Assembly (NCBI GenBank): GCA_015680685.1
Contig: MNCI01023742.1
Span: forward strand, 850,697-914,696
Length of the DNA: 64,000 nucleotides
Reading direction: 5' to 3'
Source of the DNA: Gnetum montanum
Taxonomy: Eukaryota; Streptophyta; Gnetopsida; Gnetales; Gnetaceae
How positions within the stretch are numbered: position 1 is the first letter of the stretch; each line of letters starts with the position of its first letter. The notes below the pieces were generated by a model, which was not told where the DNA came from, did no database searches, and saw nothing but the letters and a program-made list of their open reading frames with translations. Below, one piece after another: positions 21,967-33,803 of the stretch. A program made the translations under genes and the position numbers.

Positions 21967-24900
21967 TTAGCATAGGTGGCCATCTCCCCCATGACTGAAT
22001 GGAAAGGGAGAGATCCAAAATAATGAGCACCTGTTGGAATTTCCTAGAAGTGTCCAACTTCTTCCAATTGATGTTCTTAGATTAAGGGGTGGAAGTCGGC
22101 GATGCTCATATTCCAAGGTATCTATGCCTTTGTTGTTGGCATGAGTTGTTTCCCCAATTCATTCCATGCATATTTATCGATTGCTCTTTTGACTAGCTGT
22201 CAACCACGGGGTGTCTACTACTTGTTGTGTGGTTGCTACATATAGGCATCTTTATCTCACAGTTTCAAGGGCACACCTGTTGCATGGAGGAGATGTTGTG
22301 CATTCCTCCCTGTCATCACCCAATGAGTCACTATATGTGATGCATGGAACTTTCTTCTTCTTGATCTTTCCATAAATATTTACCTTAGATATTTCCAAGG
22401 AAAGATCGTGAACCCCTAGGCATGCATCTATTGTACTCAGCCATGCCCTTCCCATTATAATTGGGAAGTCCCCTTCATTGTTGTTGACTTCAATCACTAG
22501 GAAATTAGCTGTGTAGGACCAACCACACACAGTGGTAATGATGTCCTCCACCAATCCTAAGGGAATGGTGATGGACTAGTCAGCTAGCTTTAGTTGAATG
22601 TTGCTCTTCTTAAGTTGGGGCAGGTTCCAGGCTTGATACATTTCTCATGAAATTAAGTTGACTTTGGAACCTGAGTCAAAAGAGCCTTATGTGGTTCATT
22701 TCTGGTGACTTGGAGGTAGATTAAGGAACTTCCAAGGTCAAATAGTTTCCTGGGAAGGTGGCCTACCTTGATCCAGTTGGTTACGATATGTGTTAACATA
22801 ACCGTATACATTAAGCTCTATTGTAGGATGGAAGGAAGCTCCAAAGCCTTGTATGTTGGAGGAGTGATCACAAACTCAACCGCTTGTTGTTGTGAGAGCT
22901 TGTCTAGGCTTTTGGTTCTAAAGAAAGGTCTTCTCTTTTTACGGTTGTTAGAACCAGCAACGGGTTGAATGTTTACGGCTCTCGTAGCATTTCATTGTTG
23001 CGGTTGAGTAGGGAGTTCCCCTTGCATTGTTGGAGTAGGAGGATGGTATGGATATGGAGCATTTCCCGGAGTAGAAGGAGTCCTTCTAAAGTACTCCTAA
23101 ACTGGGTAGTAACGTTGGGGAGTTGTGTGACCCATGGAGTCACTTGGAGAAATCGACTGCTGAACGTAGTAACCATAAGGATTGGGCTGCCGATAAGGGT
23201 ATTGATGTTTAGGCGATGGCATCCTCCATGACTGTGGGTATTACCACTGCTGATGTTGTCTGATGGGTTGTGGTGGAGTTCGACTTGGATAGTACGTTTA
23301 TGGTTGGTAGAATTGTCTTAGGTTACCTTGGGGATAAGGTAACCTATGGGGTGTCTGTCATCTGCTGAGTCTCGAGTTGAGTGCATACACCCTAGACTCT
23401 TGTAGATGTGAGATGATTGGATAACATCCCTTGGGATGGTCGTATTGGTAGATCTCACATCCACCTTCATTGTCTGTGTCTGAGTCCACAACCTCATCGG
23501 AGATAGTTATTTTCGCCTTACCCTTGTCACGTGCAGGGCCTAAATCTCTCCGCTTTTTCTTGTCCTTGTCGCTACTTGGTTCCCCCTTAGACTCCTCTAC
23601 AATCTTTAGGACAATTTTAATTTTATTGTCTAAGGAACTCCATACTTCATCTACCTTAGCTGCTACTTCTATTGTTAGCTTTTGACGCGGTAAGGTCTTT
23701 CTCTTCGCCAACTCTTCGAGTGGTGACTCATCCTCTTCATCGTAAAATCTCACTCCCTGCTTTCGAAGAGAGGGATCACGGTTATATTCTTCCGCACTTT
23801 CCCTTTTTCGTAGCTCCCCTTCTTCTTTGGCTACTTGTTCCAACAATCGATGAATCTCATGGGATCTAAGTTCTGATAGTCTCCCTTGGGCATAAGTCCC
23901 AAGGGTTCTCTTAGTTTCATACCTTAGCCCATCTACGAGATGGCGAAGCTGATCTCGTTGTGCCTAACCATGGCCCTGGCAACGATGTAACAATGCATAG
24001 TAGTGGCCCATGGAAGCATCCAAGGGTTCATGAGTACCTTGCTTCCATCCTTGAATCTGCTTACGTAAATTAGACACTCTGGAGTATGTTTGATACTTAT
24101 CATTGAAGAGTTTTAACATCGTACTCCACCTCCTAATGGTTTCTGATTCTAAGGACCGGTACCAGCTCTCTGCTTCCTTTATGAGTGTCCTGTGAAACAA
24201 ATTTAGTTTTTGACACTCATTTTCTATGTTTTGCAAGGCACAGGCATCATGGAATTCCTGTAAATGATTTTGCGAATCCACATTGTATCCCCCTTCGAAG
24301 CGTGGGATATTGTTCATGTCTAAGCACTTGATCCAGCTATCTTTTTGATGCCTTGTTGGAATTCTCACTGCCTCCATTATATCTAGCATGCTTTGTGTGG
24401 CAAGTAGGGACTTGTCATGATCATCTCTTTCATGACGTCTATGATGTCTGCATTGTTCCCTACTTTCCCTTCATTCATGTCTTGATTCTCTTGACTGCCC
24501 TCGTCCTCTCTCTTGACTCTCTCATCAAGGTCTCTCATTTCTCTTACCTTTATCTTCTCCATTATGCTCTTCATGATTGTGTCCTGATGTGGAAGGAGAG
24601 GGTGAATGATGTGATGAAGGCAAAGAAGAAGGAGAACCATCACCATGACGATATTTCTTACTTTCTCTCCGATGGCTTTGGCCCTGATCGTGATGATGAT
24701 CTGAGTGCCTATCCTTGTCATTTGTTGTTGTTCCCTCAATGAATAGTTGGCATTCATAGGCATCAGAACTAGGGTTGTGTATCGTGGAGCATAGGTTCTG
24801 ATACCCCTCCTCCTCACTATTGTTAGGAGGGGGAACATCCTTTGATAGAGAACCTATTATAAGTGGTTCACCATCTCCGATTTCACTTAGGATGTGCGGG

Positions 24901-25295
24901 ACCTCTTTGCCCTTCAACAGTGTATGTTGGCTCTCCTGCCTTGAGTCCCTCATACATTGTGTGGCTGTAGGATAGTAATCGCTTGTGTCAACATCACCTA
25001 TAATGTATTCATCATAGAGCTTAGTCATGCTGATCTGTGCCAAAGCACGGAGGAGCATGTTGGGGACTGCACGATCTGGAGGTAATACTATGTTACCTTA
25101 CAAGTCTCTCCAGCACATTTGTTCATCCTGATGGAGGATAAAAGTAAAATTAGTTGTATACTCATCGAGATGAGTATATGTCACCCTATATTGCTGAGGA
25201 ACTGGCTAATTTTGGTTATGTGTTTTAGATTGCCGACTGTTTCTTATATTATCCCTAGGTGGTGTAATGCTCTTGTGAGAAGAAGAAGAAGACAT
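21967..25295 (-). pseudogene. B-minus gag-protease polyprotein, broken
   Basis: Sister of the B-plus polyprotein, from ATG 25295 (MSSSSS) to the same end motif before 21967. The gag core lies at 23960-24330 (MNNIPRFEGGYNVDSQ; LLHRCQGHG), the zinc knuckle as CEIYQYDHPKGC (second Cys lost) near 23430-23465, and protease IIMGRAWLSTIDA at 22430-22470. The protease DSG triad base sequence is still readable (GACTCAGGT) at about 22665-22675, but a one-base deletion just before it shifts the frame. It ends at the same pol-deletion junction as B-plus. Confidence 0.87.
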
Positions 25296-25419
25296 TATGT
25301 CTTATCGGTGTGCTATTTAACCGTTATATAATTTTTCATTTGATTAACCCTAAGGTTTGTTTAAGTTCCCAATGATGTGAGCAATTTCCTATGTTCTACT
25401 TAGCGCACAAACACTTAGT

Positions 25420-25436
25420 CCCCGGCAATGGTGCCA
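25420..25436 (-). promoter_or_regulatory. Primer binding site for tRNA-Asp (B-minus)
   Basis: The minus strand reads TGGCACCATTGCCGGGG, next to the 5' LTR. Two changes (G to A in both CpG-containing positions) from the tRNA-Asp complement. Confidence 0.85.
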
Positions 25437-25437
25437 A

Positions 25438-26310
25438 TGATGAGTGGCGAGGTACCCTTCACAACCATACGAATACGAGCGTAACACGCGCGATCCGGTC
25501 GAACTCTGTAGACTAAGTGCCTACATGCCTCATGAAACACTTAAGGTTAATTATTCGTTGTCTTCCCAAACTTACTTGTATTTTTCACGGTGTATGGTTA
25601 AGTAAGTTCGAGGTATATGATTTTTATGTCTTTTCGGTTTTTATCTCCTATGCTAATAAGATGAGAGGTAAAGAAACTAATTAACTAACTTTAACTAACT
25701 AAGTAAGTCTTAATTAACCTAGCGTCAGCATCCATTCCCACTTACCGTTCACACCATGAACCGATGCAACCTTGGTTACCAAACGCTAATCGTTGCTGGG
25801 ATCACCAAGCGTAATGCACATGCTCGAAGCGGTCGTACTAAGGCACTTAACTAGGAGAGAAGGGTTGAGAGAGATTTAATGACTAATAAAGCATGTAAAT
25901 GATAAATAGTAAATAACAGTAAATAAAGTCCTAATTATCCTATTCCATGGACTGAAAAGGTTTATCCAAGAAGTTCGTCTTTATTGTCGTACACAAACAT
26001 GTGTTTAGGTACAATATTTGCTCGAATAAAGATCCGTTCACTTTGGAGCTCCTACTGCGGGCACATGGAAAATATTCTATCTCTGGAGAGGTAAAACTGC
26101 TAGAGTTTTCCTAAGGGCTAGATATAGATGAGAAACAAAGGGAGAGCCATCTCTTATTTATAGACTTGGCGACGCACCACGATATCGCATACGTGATATC
26201 GCGGGGGACGATGCAATATCACGTACGCAATATTGCGTGGGATGTGATATCGTGATGGACACGATATCGTGTACGCGATATCACAGCCCATGCCATATCG
26301 TGTCCCATCA
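25438..26310 (-). repeat. B-minus 5' LTR
   Basis: On the plus strand it starts TGATGAGTGGCGAGGTACCC and ends TCCCATCA, 873 bases. TATTTATA (complement of TATA) is at 26155-26162. The palindromic GATATC/AATATT array fills 26175-26305. Confidence 0.92.
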
Positions 26311-26519
26311 CCAACCATACAAATTACAAGCATTCACACGCAACCCAATCAAATTGCATGGATGGAACTAGTTTGGCATGTAAATCGTTAACTATTGATT
26401 GCAATTTGTTGTCTTCCCACTTGGACTAGTGGTAGCTTTGTCACATATGGTTTAGTCCAAAGTGAGGCATATGATGGTTGATGTTATTTCAAATTTATGC
26501 TACTCCTAATGATAATAGG
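26311..26519 (-). repeat. Element C 3' LTR, fragment 2
   Basis: Opens with the CCAAC duplication and continues CATACAAATTACAAGC, aligning with 54640 onward in the intact LTR of C. Ends with the ATAGG duplication of D. Confidence 0.87.
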
Positions 26520-27453
26520 TGATGAGTGGCAAGTACCCCTACGCTCAACCATATGAATCACTAAGCATTCACATGTGATTAGGTCAAATTTCATGGACTC
26601 TATGTCTTTCAGTACACTAGCCTCTAGGAAGTGAACTTGCCCTAACAGTTATTCGTTGTCTTTCCAATTACACTTGTGATGTACAAAGGTATGATTAAGT
26701 GTAATCGAGGCATATGATTTTTATTATTTTATGCTTTATGTTCCTAGTAAATTAAAATAGAGAAATGAAGTAATTTAATAGCTAATTTAATTTAACTAAC
26801 TAATTAATTAATCTCTAACTAATCCTAACATAAGTATCTAGTTCCACTTTCCGTACACATCCTGAATGCATACAACACTGCTAGGCTACCAAACGTTAAG
26901 TGCTATTGGGATTACCAAGTTTTGTATGTTATGCTCGAAGTGATCGTACTTATGTGTTTAATTTATTTAGCTTAATTACTCAATTAATCAATTGAAGTAT
27001 AGTTTAGCTTAACTGATTACTTAATTAATGGAAACAGTAAATGCAAAAATAAATAATTTTCTTTTCCAAGTGTTGTAAGGTTTGATCAAAAGACTCATCT
27101 TTATTATCATTCACACTCGTGTGCTCAGCTACATCAATGCTCGAATAAAGATCCATACACTTTTTGACTCCTGTTGCAAGTACTTAGAGAAGTATTCTAA
27201 CTCTTAAATGACAAAACTACAAGAGCTTTGCTACAACTATGACTTGACCTCCCATAAACATGACCATTGAGTGCGTATTTATAAACTTTATTATGGAGCT
27301 ATGTCAACGAGGCCCCATAAACACAACAAATGCTATGTCGATGTCGCCTTGTCAATGAGGCAACACCACGTAGATGAGGCCACATCAACGAGGGTCCATT
27401 GACAAGGCCACGTCCACGAGGGCTTGTCAACGCAAAACTTTGATGCTTCATTA
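26520..27453 (-). repeat. Element D 3' LTR
   Basis: TGATGAGTGGCAAGTACCCC to TTCATTA (the usual TTCATCA with one change), 934 bases. TATTTATA (complement of TATA) at 27276-27283. U3 (about 27295-27440) holds a repeat of the type GAGGCCACGTCAACG/GAGGGTCCATTGACAAGG, different from the arrays of A, B and C. Confidence 0.88.
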
Positions 27454-27690
27454 TACCCTCACAACTAAATGAAAACTTGTCCTCTAGTTCCTTTACAAAA
27501 TTGGAAAGGTATGGGATTATTGATTGACTCTTGACATAACAAACAAACATAAAAAAATTGAGTGCCCGAATGTAAAAATCAACATCATTACAAAAATTGA
27601 TGATGTTCATGACACAAAATTGAACACCATGACATGAATACTCAAAATTGGATAGCACATCCTTTGATAACATGAAGGTGGTTGAGAAGA

Positions 27691-30530
27691 TCAAATAGTC
27701 CCAGGTGATGGAAGCTTCTGAGGTTCTAAAGAACCTTCACTAGCTTCGAGTGTGCATAGTGGCTACCCTGTTATGGCTACTACCTTTGGTGGAAGGTGAA
27801 AGGCATCTAGTAATGCCTTTATCTTCTCCTCCTTACTCTGGGGATCATTCACAATTCACATGGCATCACCAATGTGGGCTGGAATGGGAATATCCCACGA
27901 ATAGGACATTACTAGGAATAGCTCCTTGATGTTGATAAGGTAGACAATGAATTATTTGCGTTTGATATCGAATGCCCTCACTACATTCAGCAAATTCTGG
28001 TAGTCATTTATTCTTTTGGCCAAGTTCTGGACAACAAATCTCTGATCAATGTATTTTCCCTTAAGAACCTCAAGTTTAGCGTTTGCCACCGCAAGCTTTT
28101 TCTTGGTGTCCTTATGGTGCTTGAACTTGGCCTCATACAACAAGTACAAGCTAGCCACTTGCTTTTTCAGTTTTGATCATAGTCGTCTGGTAGTCAACAT
28201 AGCTAGGTTCGTGTATTAGAGATTGGCCAGCTCCATGTATTCTATCATTTCCTCTATCTACAACTCCTTTAGGTGAATTTCTGTAGTATTGTATTGATCA
28301 ATTCCATCAATGATAGGCTATCACAATTCATGTCCATGTTGGAGTTGCTAGAGGATCTCATTTAACTTTGCCTTCACCACTTGAATATGTTTCTCATTTA
28401 CTTCTTTCTGTAAGCCGACCTGGTATCTGTAGTGATTCTTGACTCTCTTAAATTTAAGAGCCTCTAATTTCCAGTCAGTTATCTCTATTGCAATCTTTTA
28501 GTTATGGGCACAGCCTTCCTCCATGGAGAGGTTTCTATTCTCAACTACTAGTCTCATTAACTCTATGTCTACTTTAGCTAGTTGCTCCTACTGTTGATGG
28601 ATAAAATTAGTCAACTTGTTTATGTGCATCAACATTTCACAGGCACTGATTTTCTATGATTAGCTACACATTCTCTTAGTGGGTCAAATCCAAGGGCTTT
28701 TGAATCTTGTGTTGGATGGCATTTGCCAAGGATTGGTAGAACATCGTCATCTCCATCGCATCCTCAACCCCTTTTAACCTAGTGTGAAGCTATTCAAGAG
28801 CTTCATTTTTTATTGATGCTAGTTTTAGAAATGTAGGGTCAGTAATCTAGGCTCTTTATTCAGCAACTTTAGTAGCCAACCATTCATTCAACTCCTTTAT
28901 TGTTTCGAGTTGCCCTTTTGAAATGATGTTCTTGCCCCTTGCCTCTAGCAACTCCAACTAGGTTGTAGTAATACTATCCAAAAGATCAAAGACATCTAGA
29001 AGTAATTGCCTAGTTCCTACCAGTCAATCTAGTATTTGTTCATGCTGTGCTATGCTTAATCTATTATTTATGGTCCTTGTGGATGTCTGCACATCTTTAG
29101 GTGTAGTGACATCTGGTATAGATGCTACAAGTGCATTGAGTGTTTAAATAATTCTGCCAAAAATCACCTTTGCTACTATTTCTTGCCCTTGGTGCTACAT
29201 CATCAGTACTGTTGCCTCCTCGCCTTCCTCCAAGTACACTAAGAAGGTCATAGCATTCCCAAAATCTTTGGGAATGGCAGCTATTCTGAGAGATATACTA
29301 TTACTTGTCTAGTACTAGGATATGACCTTTTGGACAATATCATTTGTTGGGCAAAGAAAATGGATCCACCTCATCTTATCAAGCTAACTATTTAGGCCAC
29401 CTCATTTAGGTGATTCATGGCTAGCCAATACATAGATGGGTCTCCACCACTCATGCCTAGTCATAGCTCTTACTTACTCAAAAGCCATTCTCAGTACTTG
29501 CACAACTGTTATGATGTTGTAGTGATGTTCGACATAATTTTCTAAGTGGCAGGTGGAGGAGGTCCCTATTGCTTCTCTTCTTGAATGATTGTTGTGGGTG
29601 TTTTGACCTTCATCTTCTCCACCCAATTAGTGGAAAGCATGTTAGACAACATCATTTGTATAGTGGACTATTCCTCCCCTTTGAAATATTTTTGTTATGA
29701 TGTAAGGGAAGTGTCATACTTCCATGTTCATTCTCCTTAAACCACTTCTCTATCTTCAAATAGATTAGTTGTGAAAGATTGATGGGGAATCTCCCACTCA
29801 GAGTAGCACATGCACAGGCAGAAAAAGTAGCAATCTTGCTAGGCTTCACCATAGGGTTTAGGTAGAAGGTCACAATCTTGTAGTGGATTCTTTTTGTTGA
29901 TGTGAGCACATTGTACTCCTTGTGGTTGACACCATAACACTGCTGAACCCATTTCTTTTTGATGCTAGGGTCCACCTGCATCAAAATCTTAGTGATACTT
30001 ACTCTAGTTTTAGGAAACCTAAGTGCCTTTGCAATGGCCTACACTAAGTAGGACATTGAAATGTCCTTGATTTTGATCATTGAACCAGCTTGCCTAGCAT
30101 TCCAAAATAATAATGTCTCTCCAATATACCATTCCTCACTAAAAGTGATAATTGGCCACATGGGAGAGGTCTTCAGTTGGTCTTATACCTCTTTAGGTGC
30201 TTGCTCCAAGAACGAACCAAAGTTTAACTCCTGGAGCACTATATTTTGGACCTTCCTTGACTTGATTTGATTTAGGCAGGCCTCCATCAAGGTTACCTTA
30301 AGGTTTTCTTATCATCCTGATGCCTCATCTTAGTGGGAATGTTCTATTGCTGCTATTAGTTCTAGAATCTAATGAATAGATTCCACTTCAGCCTCTTCCC
30401 TAAGAGGTCCTATGGCATAGGTTGCAATTGGTTCTTCCTGGGCTTGTTCTTGGCCTCATCCCATTCTTGGGTATTTCTTCCTTAGTTGAGATGGTCCTCC
30501 TTCCTATATGTGTTTACCTTTTGGTGTCAT
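27691..30530 (-). pseudogene. Element D extra sense ORF (ORF3), unknown function
   Basis: Not recognised. Traceable from ATG 30530 (MTPKGKH) to a stop after PSPGTI at 27691, with stops and frameshifts. The N-terminal half has a conserved block (LNFGSFLEQAPKEV; DQLKTSPMWPI; EWYIGETLLFWNARQ), then KRIHYKIVTFYLNP and GRFPINLSQLIYLKIEKW. The C-terminal third is a Lys/Glu/Leu-rich probable coiled coil (YEAKFKHHKDTKKKLAVANA, KLEVLKGKYIDQRF) followed by DPQ-KEEKIKALL. The same protein is encoded in element E (60733-63525). It lies downstream of integrase, where Athila elements carry an env-like gene, but I see no signal peptide or membrane span. Confidence 0.7.
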
Positions 30531-32575
30531 CTGTGGTTACAACACATTCATGGATTGGTATATATAATTTGTAACTTCAAATATTTGAATACCTTATCTC
30601 ATTAGTTAGTTACACTTGACTACAGTTGGACCATGATAGATTGATTATTTTATTCTTATTTTAGTAATTAATTTTTATTATCAGTGTCACCAAAGCTTGT
30701 TGGGAGAGTTTAACTTTTGTAATTTGGTGTTTAAATGTTGATTTCTTAGTTAAACCTTTGTAGGAGTTAGAAAAATGATGAAACATTTTATGTAAAAAAT
30801 GGCACATTTGTGGCTCCCATAAGTAAGAGCTTAAACTCTGAGAGCTACAAGATCAAAGAATAAAGTGATTTGGATAAACAATTAGGAAGTTATGGGCTTT
30901 GGGCTCTAAAAATTTGAAAAACTCCCTTGGTGTTTATGAGTAAATGTGAAAATTTCTAAGGGGTATCACACATATGTATAGTATTTTTGTGCTATGTTGA
31001 CAGTGCTGCATGTATGGGGCCTCGTATATGCATGGGCCCCATTGATGGTGATCCATTTATGGGGTTTGTAAACAAAATTTTCAATTTTGAATATTTCAAA
31101 AAATACAAAAAATTTTTAAATGAATTTGGGATCCATAGATTTCCAAAAAAGCCAAGAATATGTTGAAATCATTAAAGAGGATCTTTGAAAGCTCAAAAAC
31201 TTAAAAATTTGATTAAGAATGTGTGAATTAAAAAAAATTCTTAAATGAGCACACGGTCGGATGTAGAAGATGGGTGTACGAAAGATTCTGATTACAAGAA
31301 TGCATTAAAATAAGGTGCTTAACAAACCCAACCAAGAGATATGTAAGTGGATCCTCCCCATAGTAGGCACATGCCCTATTTGCCCTTGCATAACCTCAAC
31401 CTAAGGAGTCCATGGACCCCATTGATGATTAATGGTTGATGAAAGTTAAGGACCAAAACCTGAAAGATTCTACTAAAGAGTTCAACTACATCAAACAAAG
31501 ACACCGAATAAGAACACAGACACTGACAATGAGTAAGTTATGGATAGCATGGATGGATGATGGAGAATGTGGAATGGAATTTTGAATTGAGGTCATAAGA
31601 AGTCCCTTGTGGATTTGTGTTTCAATAACCTAAGAAGATCCATCCTTAGTCTAGACCAAAACCAACCACTTTTAGTGACTTCGCATCACCACTCTAAGAT
31701 TGATCCATCCCCTCGAGGCACAAGAGTGCTCCCATAGAATAACCATCATTCCTTAAAGAGAAAAAAAGAGAAGCAGGAAATGAGAGAGGGCCTTAGTTAA
31801 AGGGGACTTTTAGGCATGGGTAACATGTCTTTCTAGTTCCATAACTAGTGTTTGTAGCCCATGTATTTGTCTAAGGGGTGTGCTTTGAATTCCCATCATG
31901 TTTTTTTGGTTATTTTGTTTTGTTTTGAATGGGAATCACACCATGCAAAGACTTATTCAACTTCTTGTTATTAGTCAATAAAAAACAATAAGAAATCCAT
32001 GAAAACACTCGTACACCCAAGTAAGTAGAAGAGTAAAAAGAGTATTGAGTCCCCTTGAAGTCACACCTTGTGCAAACTTTTGAATCCTTCCCAATTCTAA
32101 AAACTACTAAGGTCATGAATTTATTAAAAGTTTATTTAATGAAAGGGACCTCATACTTCAAAAACAAGGAAAACCATAGAGTTTGTGGATGGGTGGGTGA
32201 TGTGGACTCATTACTTGTTTCATGAAAAGGAAACCATGTCTCAACCATTAGTACAAAAATTCAAAAATAAAAACTAGACATTAGCAAATAAAACATTAAG
32301 CACAAACCACCATTAGTAATAATTACAGCACCACTGTGTCCTATTGGCACAAAGCACATTTATTAACAAAAATTAGAAAGCCACACTAAAATAGAGTAAA
32401 ATATATAAGAAAGTGTAAAATATTCAAGAAAAATTGAAATGTATTAATAATGGTGTTAAAAAAATGGTGTAAAATAGGAAAAAGTTTTAAAATTAGAAAT
32501 GTGTAAAATAAATAATTTGCAAAGATACAAATGTGTAAAACAAAAAATAGAAAAACTAAGGAGGCACATATATGA
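30531..32575 (-). other. Element D non-coding region between integrase and ORF3
   Basis: About 2 kb without coding frames. It contains the blocks shared with the 3' regions of A, B and C: GGATCCTCCCCATAGTAGGC (about 31351-31370) and the GTTCCATAACTAGTGTTTGT block (about 31836-31855). Confidence 0.65.
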
Positions 32576-33800
32576 TTAGTAGGGATGTCCATCTCCTTCA
32601 CAACTGAGTTGGAAGGAGGATATTCAAAAAATTGAGCACGGTTATCCATCCGTTGAGGTATTTGTCACACTAGCTTGCTTGGGCTTATAGAAAGGCCTTA
32701 TCTATTAGATGTTGACCAACTAATTCTTGTTTAGGCTTTTAGGTTTGTATATATGATCATGGCCCCAGAAGAAAAGGTTTCATCAATTATATATGGCCCC
32801 TTCCACAATGTTTGGAATTTGGTTCTTTGAGGTAGGTATGTGGGATTCCAATAGAGAATCTTATCTCCTAGTTGAAATTTCTCTTTATGTATCCTAAGGC
32901 CATGACATTGTTTGTTGAATGCGATGTGCACTTCATTCAAGGATAGGACCACTAATCAATTCCCATTGAGCACAGTTAAGTTGATTAATCTTTCTTTTTA
33001 TGCTAGAGTTAGGTCAAGATCTAGGTCACAGGCCGTTGAGAGTGTACGGAGCTTGAATTAAATTGGGAGCATTGGAAGTTTTCTGTACACCACTTCATAG
33101 GAAGAGTACCAATAGGGAGTTTCCATGTTGAGTGGTAGGCCCAAAGGGCATCGTTGAGTTTGGTGCTCTAGTCTCTTCTATACTTGCTAATAATTCATAT
33201 TAGAATCCTTATGATCTCCCTATTAGTCACCTCTACTTGACCATTGGCTTGGGGGTGATAGGGTGTTGTTAATTTATGTTCAACCCCCAAGCATTGCATG
33301 AGTTTTTGAAAAGTATCACCTATAAAATGGGTTCTGTTGTTAGAAACCAATGCACATGGCACCCCAAACCTATTCACAACATTTTGTTGTACAAATCAAG
33401 TAGTAGTGGATGATGTATAGTTGGTGATGGCTGTTGCTTCTACCCATTTGGTACAGTAGTCAATAGCAATGATTATATATGCCTTTCCATTGGACATGGG
33501 TGTGATGGGATCCATAAAATCTATGTCCCATATGTCAAAGGGTTCTAGTGGTTGAATCCATTGTTGAGGATCCTCCATATGTGTAGCCATTCTACCATCT
33601 CATTGATAACTCTCACAAGATCAGACAAATTGATGGGCATCCCTGAAGATTATGGGCCAATAGTATCCTACCATCAAGATTTTTATGGTTGTGCATCTCC
33701 CACCACAATGGCACCCACAAGGACCCTCATGAGCATCTTGGAAAATGCATAATTTATTTGCATCAAGTAGACACCAACAAACTAGGCCATCAATGCACAC
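32576..33800 (-). pseudogene. Element D integrase
   Basis: Read right to left: HHCC zinc domain remnants (AHEGPCGCHCGG; YYWPIIFRDAHQF); the catalytic core FDIWDIDFMDPITPMSNG with AYIIIAIDYCTKWVEA (33410-33540); MNRFGVPCALVSNNRTHFIG with HPQANGQVEVTNREI (33195-33377); then the C-terminal block KFQLGDKILYWNPTYLP with TLWKGPYII (32760-32890). The first catalytic Asp (DFMDP) and the Glu are kept, but the second Asp is Asn (SNNRTHF). No chromodomain is evident at the C-terminus. Several stops. Confidence 0.85.
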
Positions 33801-33803
33801 CTC

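Larger units (their letters stand above)
12216..26310 (-). mobile_element. Element B-minus: gag-PR LTR element inside the LTR of C (7.0 kb without B-plus)
   Basis: Exact target duplication CCAAC at 12211-12215 and 26311-26315. The 5' LTR is 25438-26310. The 3' LTR is split by B-plus into 12216-12668 and 19762-20091. The primer site complement is at 25420-25436, gag-PR at 21967-25295, and a polypurine tract next to the 3' LTR (plus-strand TACCCCCATGACTGAAT after 20091). The 3' LTR starts TAATGAG rather than TGATGAG. RT, RNase H and integrase are missing at the same junction as in B-plus. Confidence 0.9.

Noticed and set aside
27691-30530. ORF3 as a retroviral-type envelope gene
   Set aside because: No signal peptide, membrane segment or cleavage site seen; the C-terminus is a coiled coil.
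32576-33200. Chromodomain at the integrase C-terminus (chromovirus)
   Set aside because: The tail ends after the GPYII / GAM-IY block without a chromodomain-like sequence; the RT box FMDDFSTYG also argues against a chromovirus.
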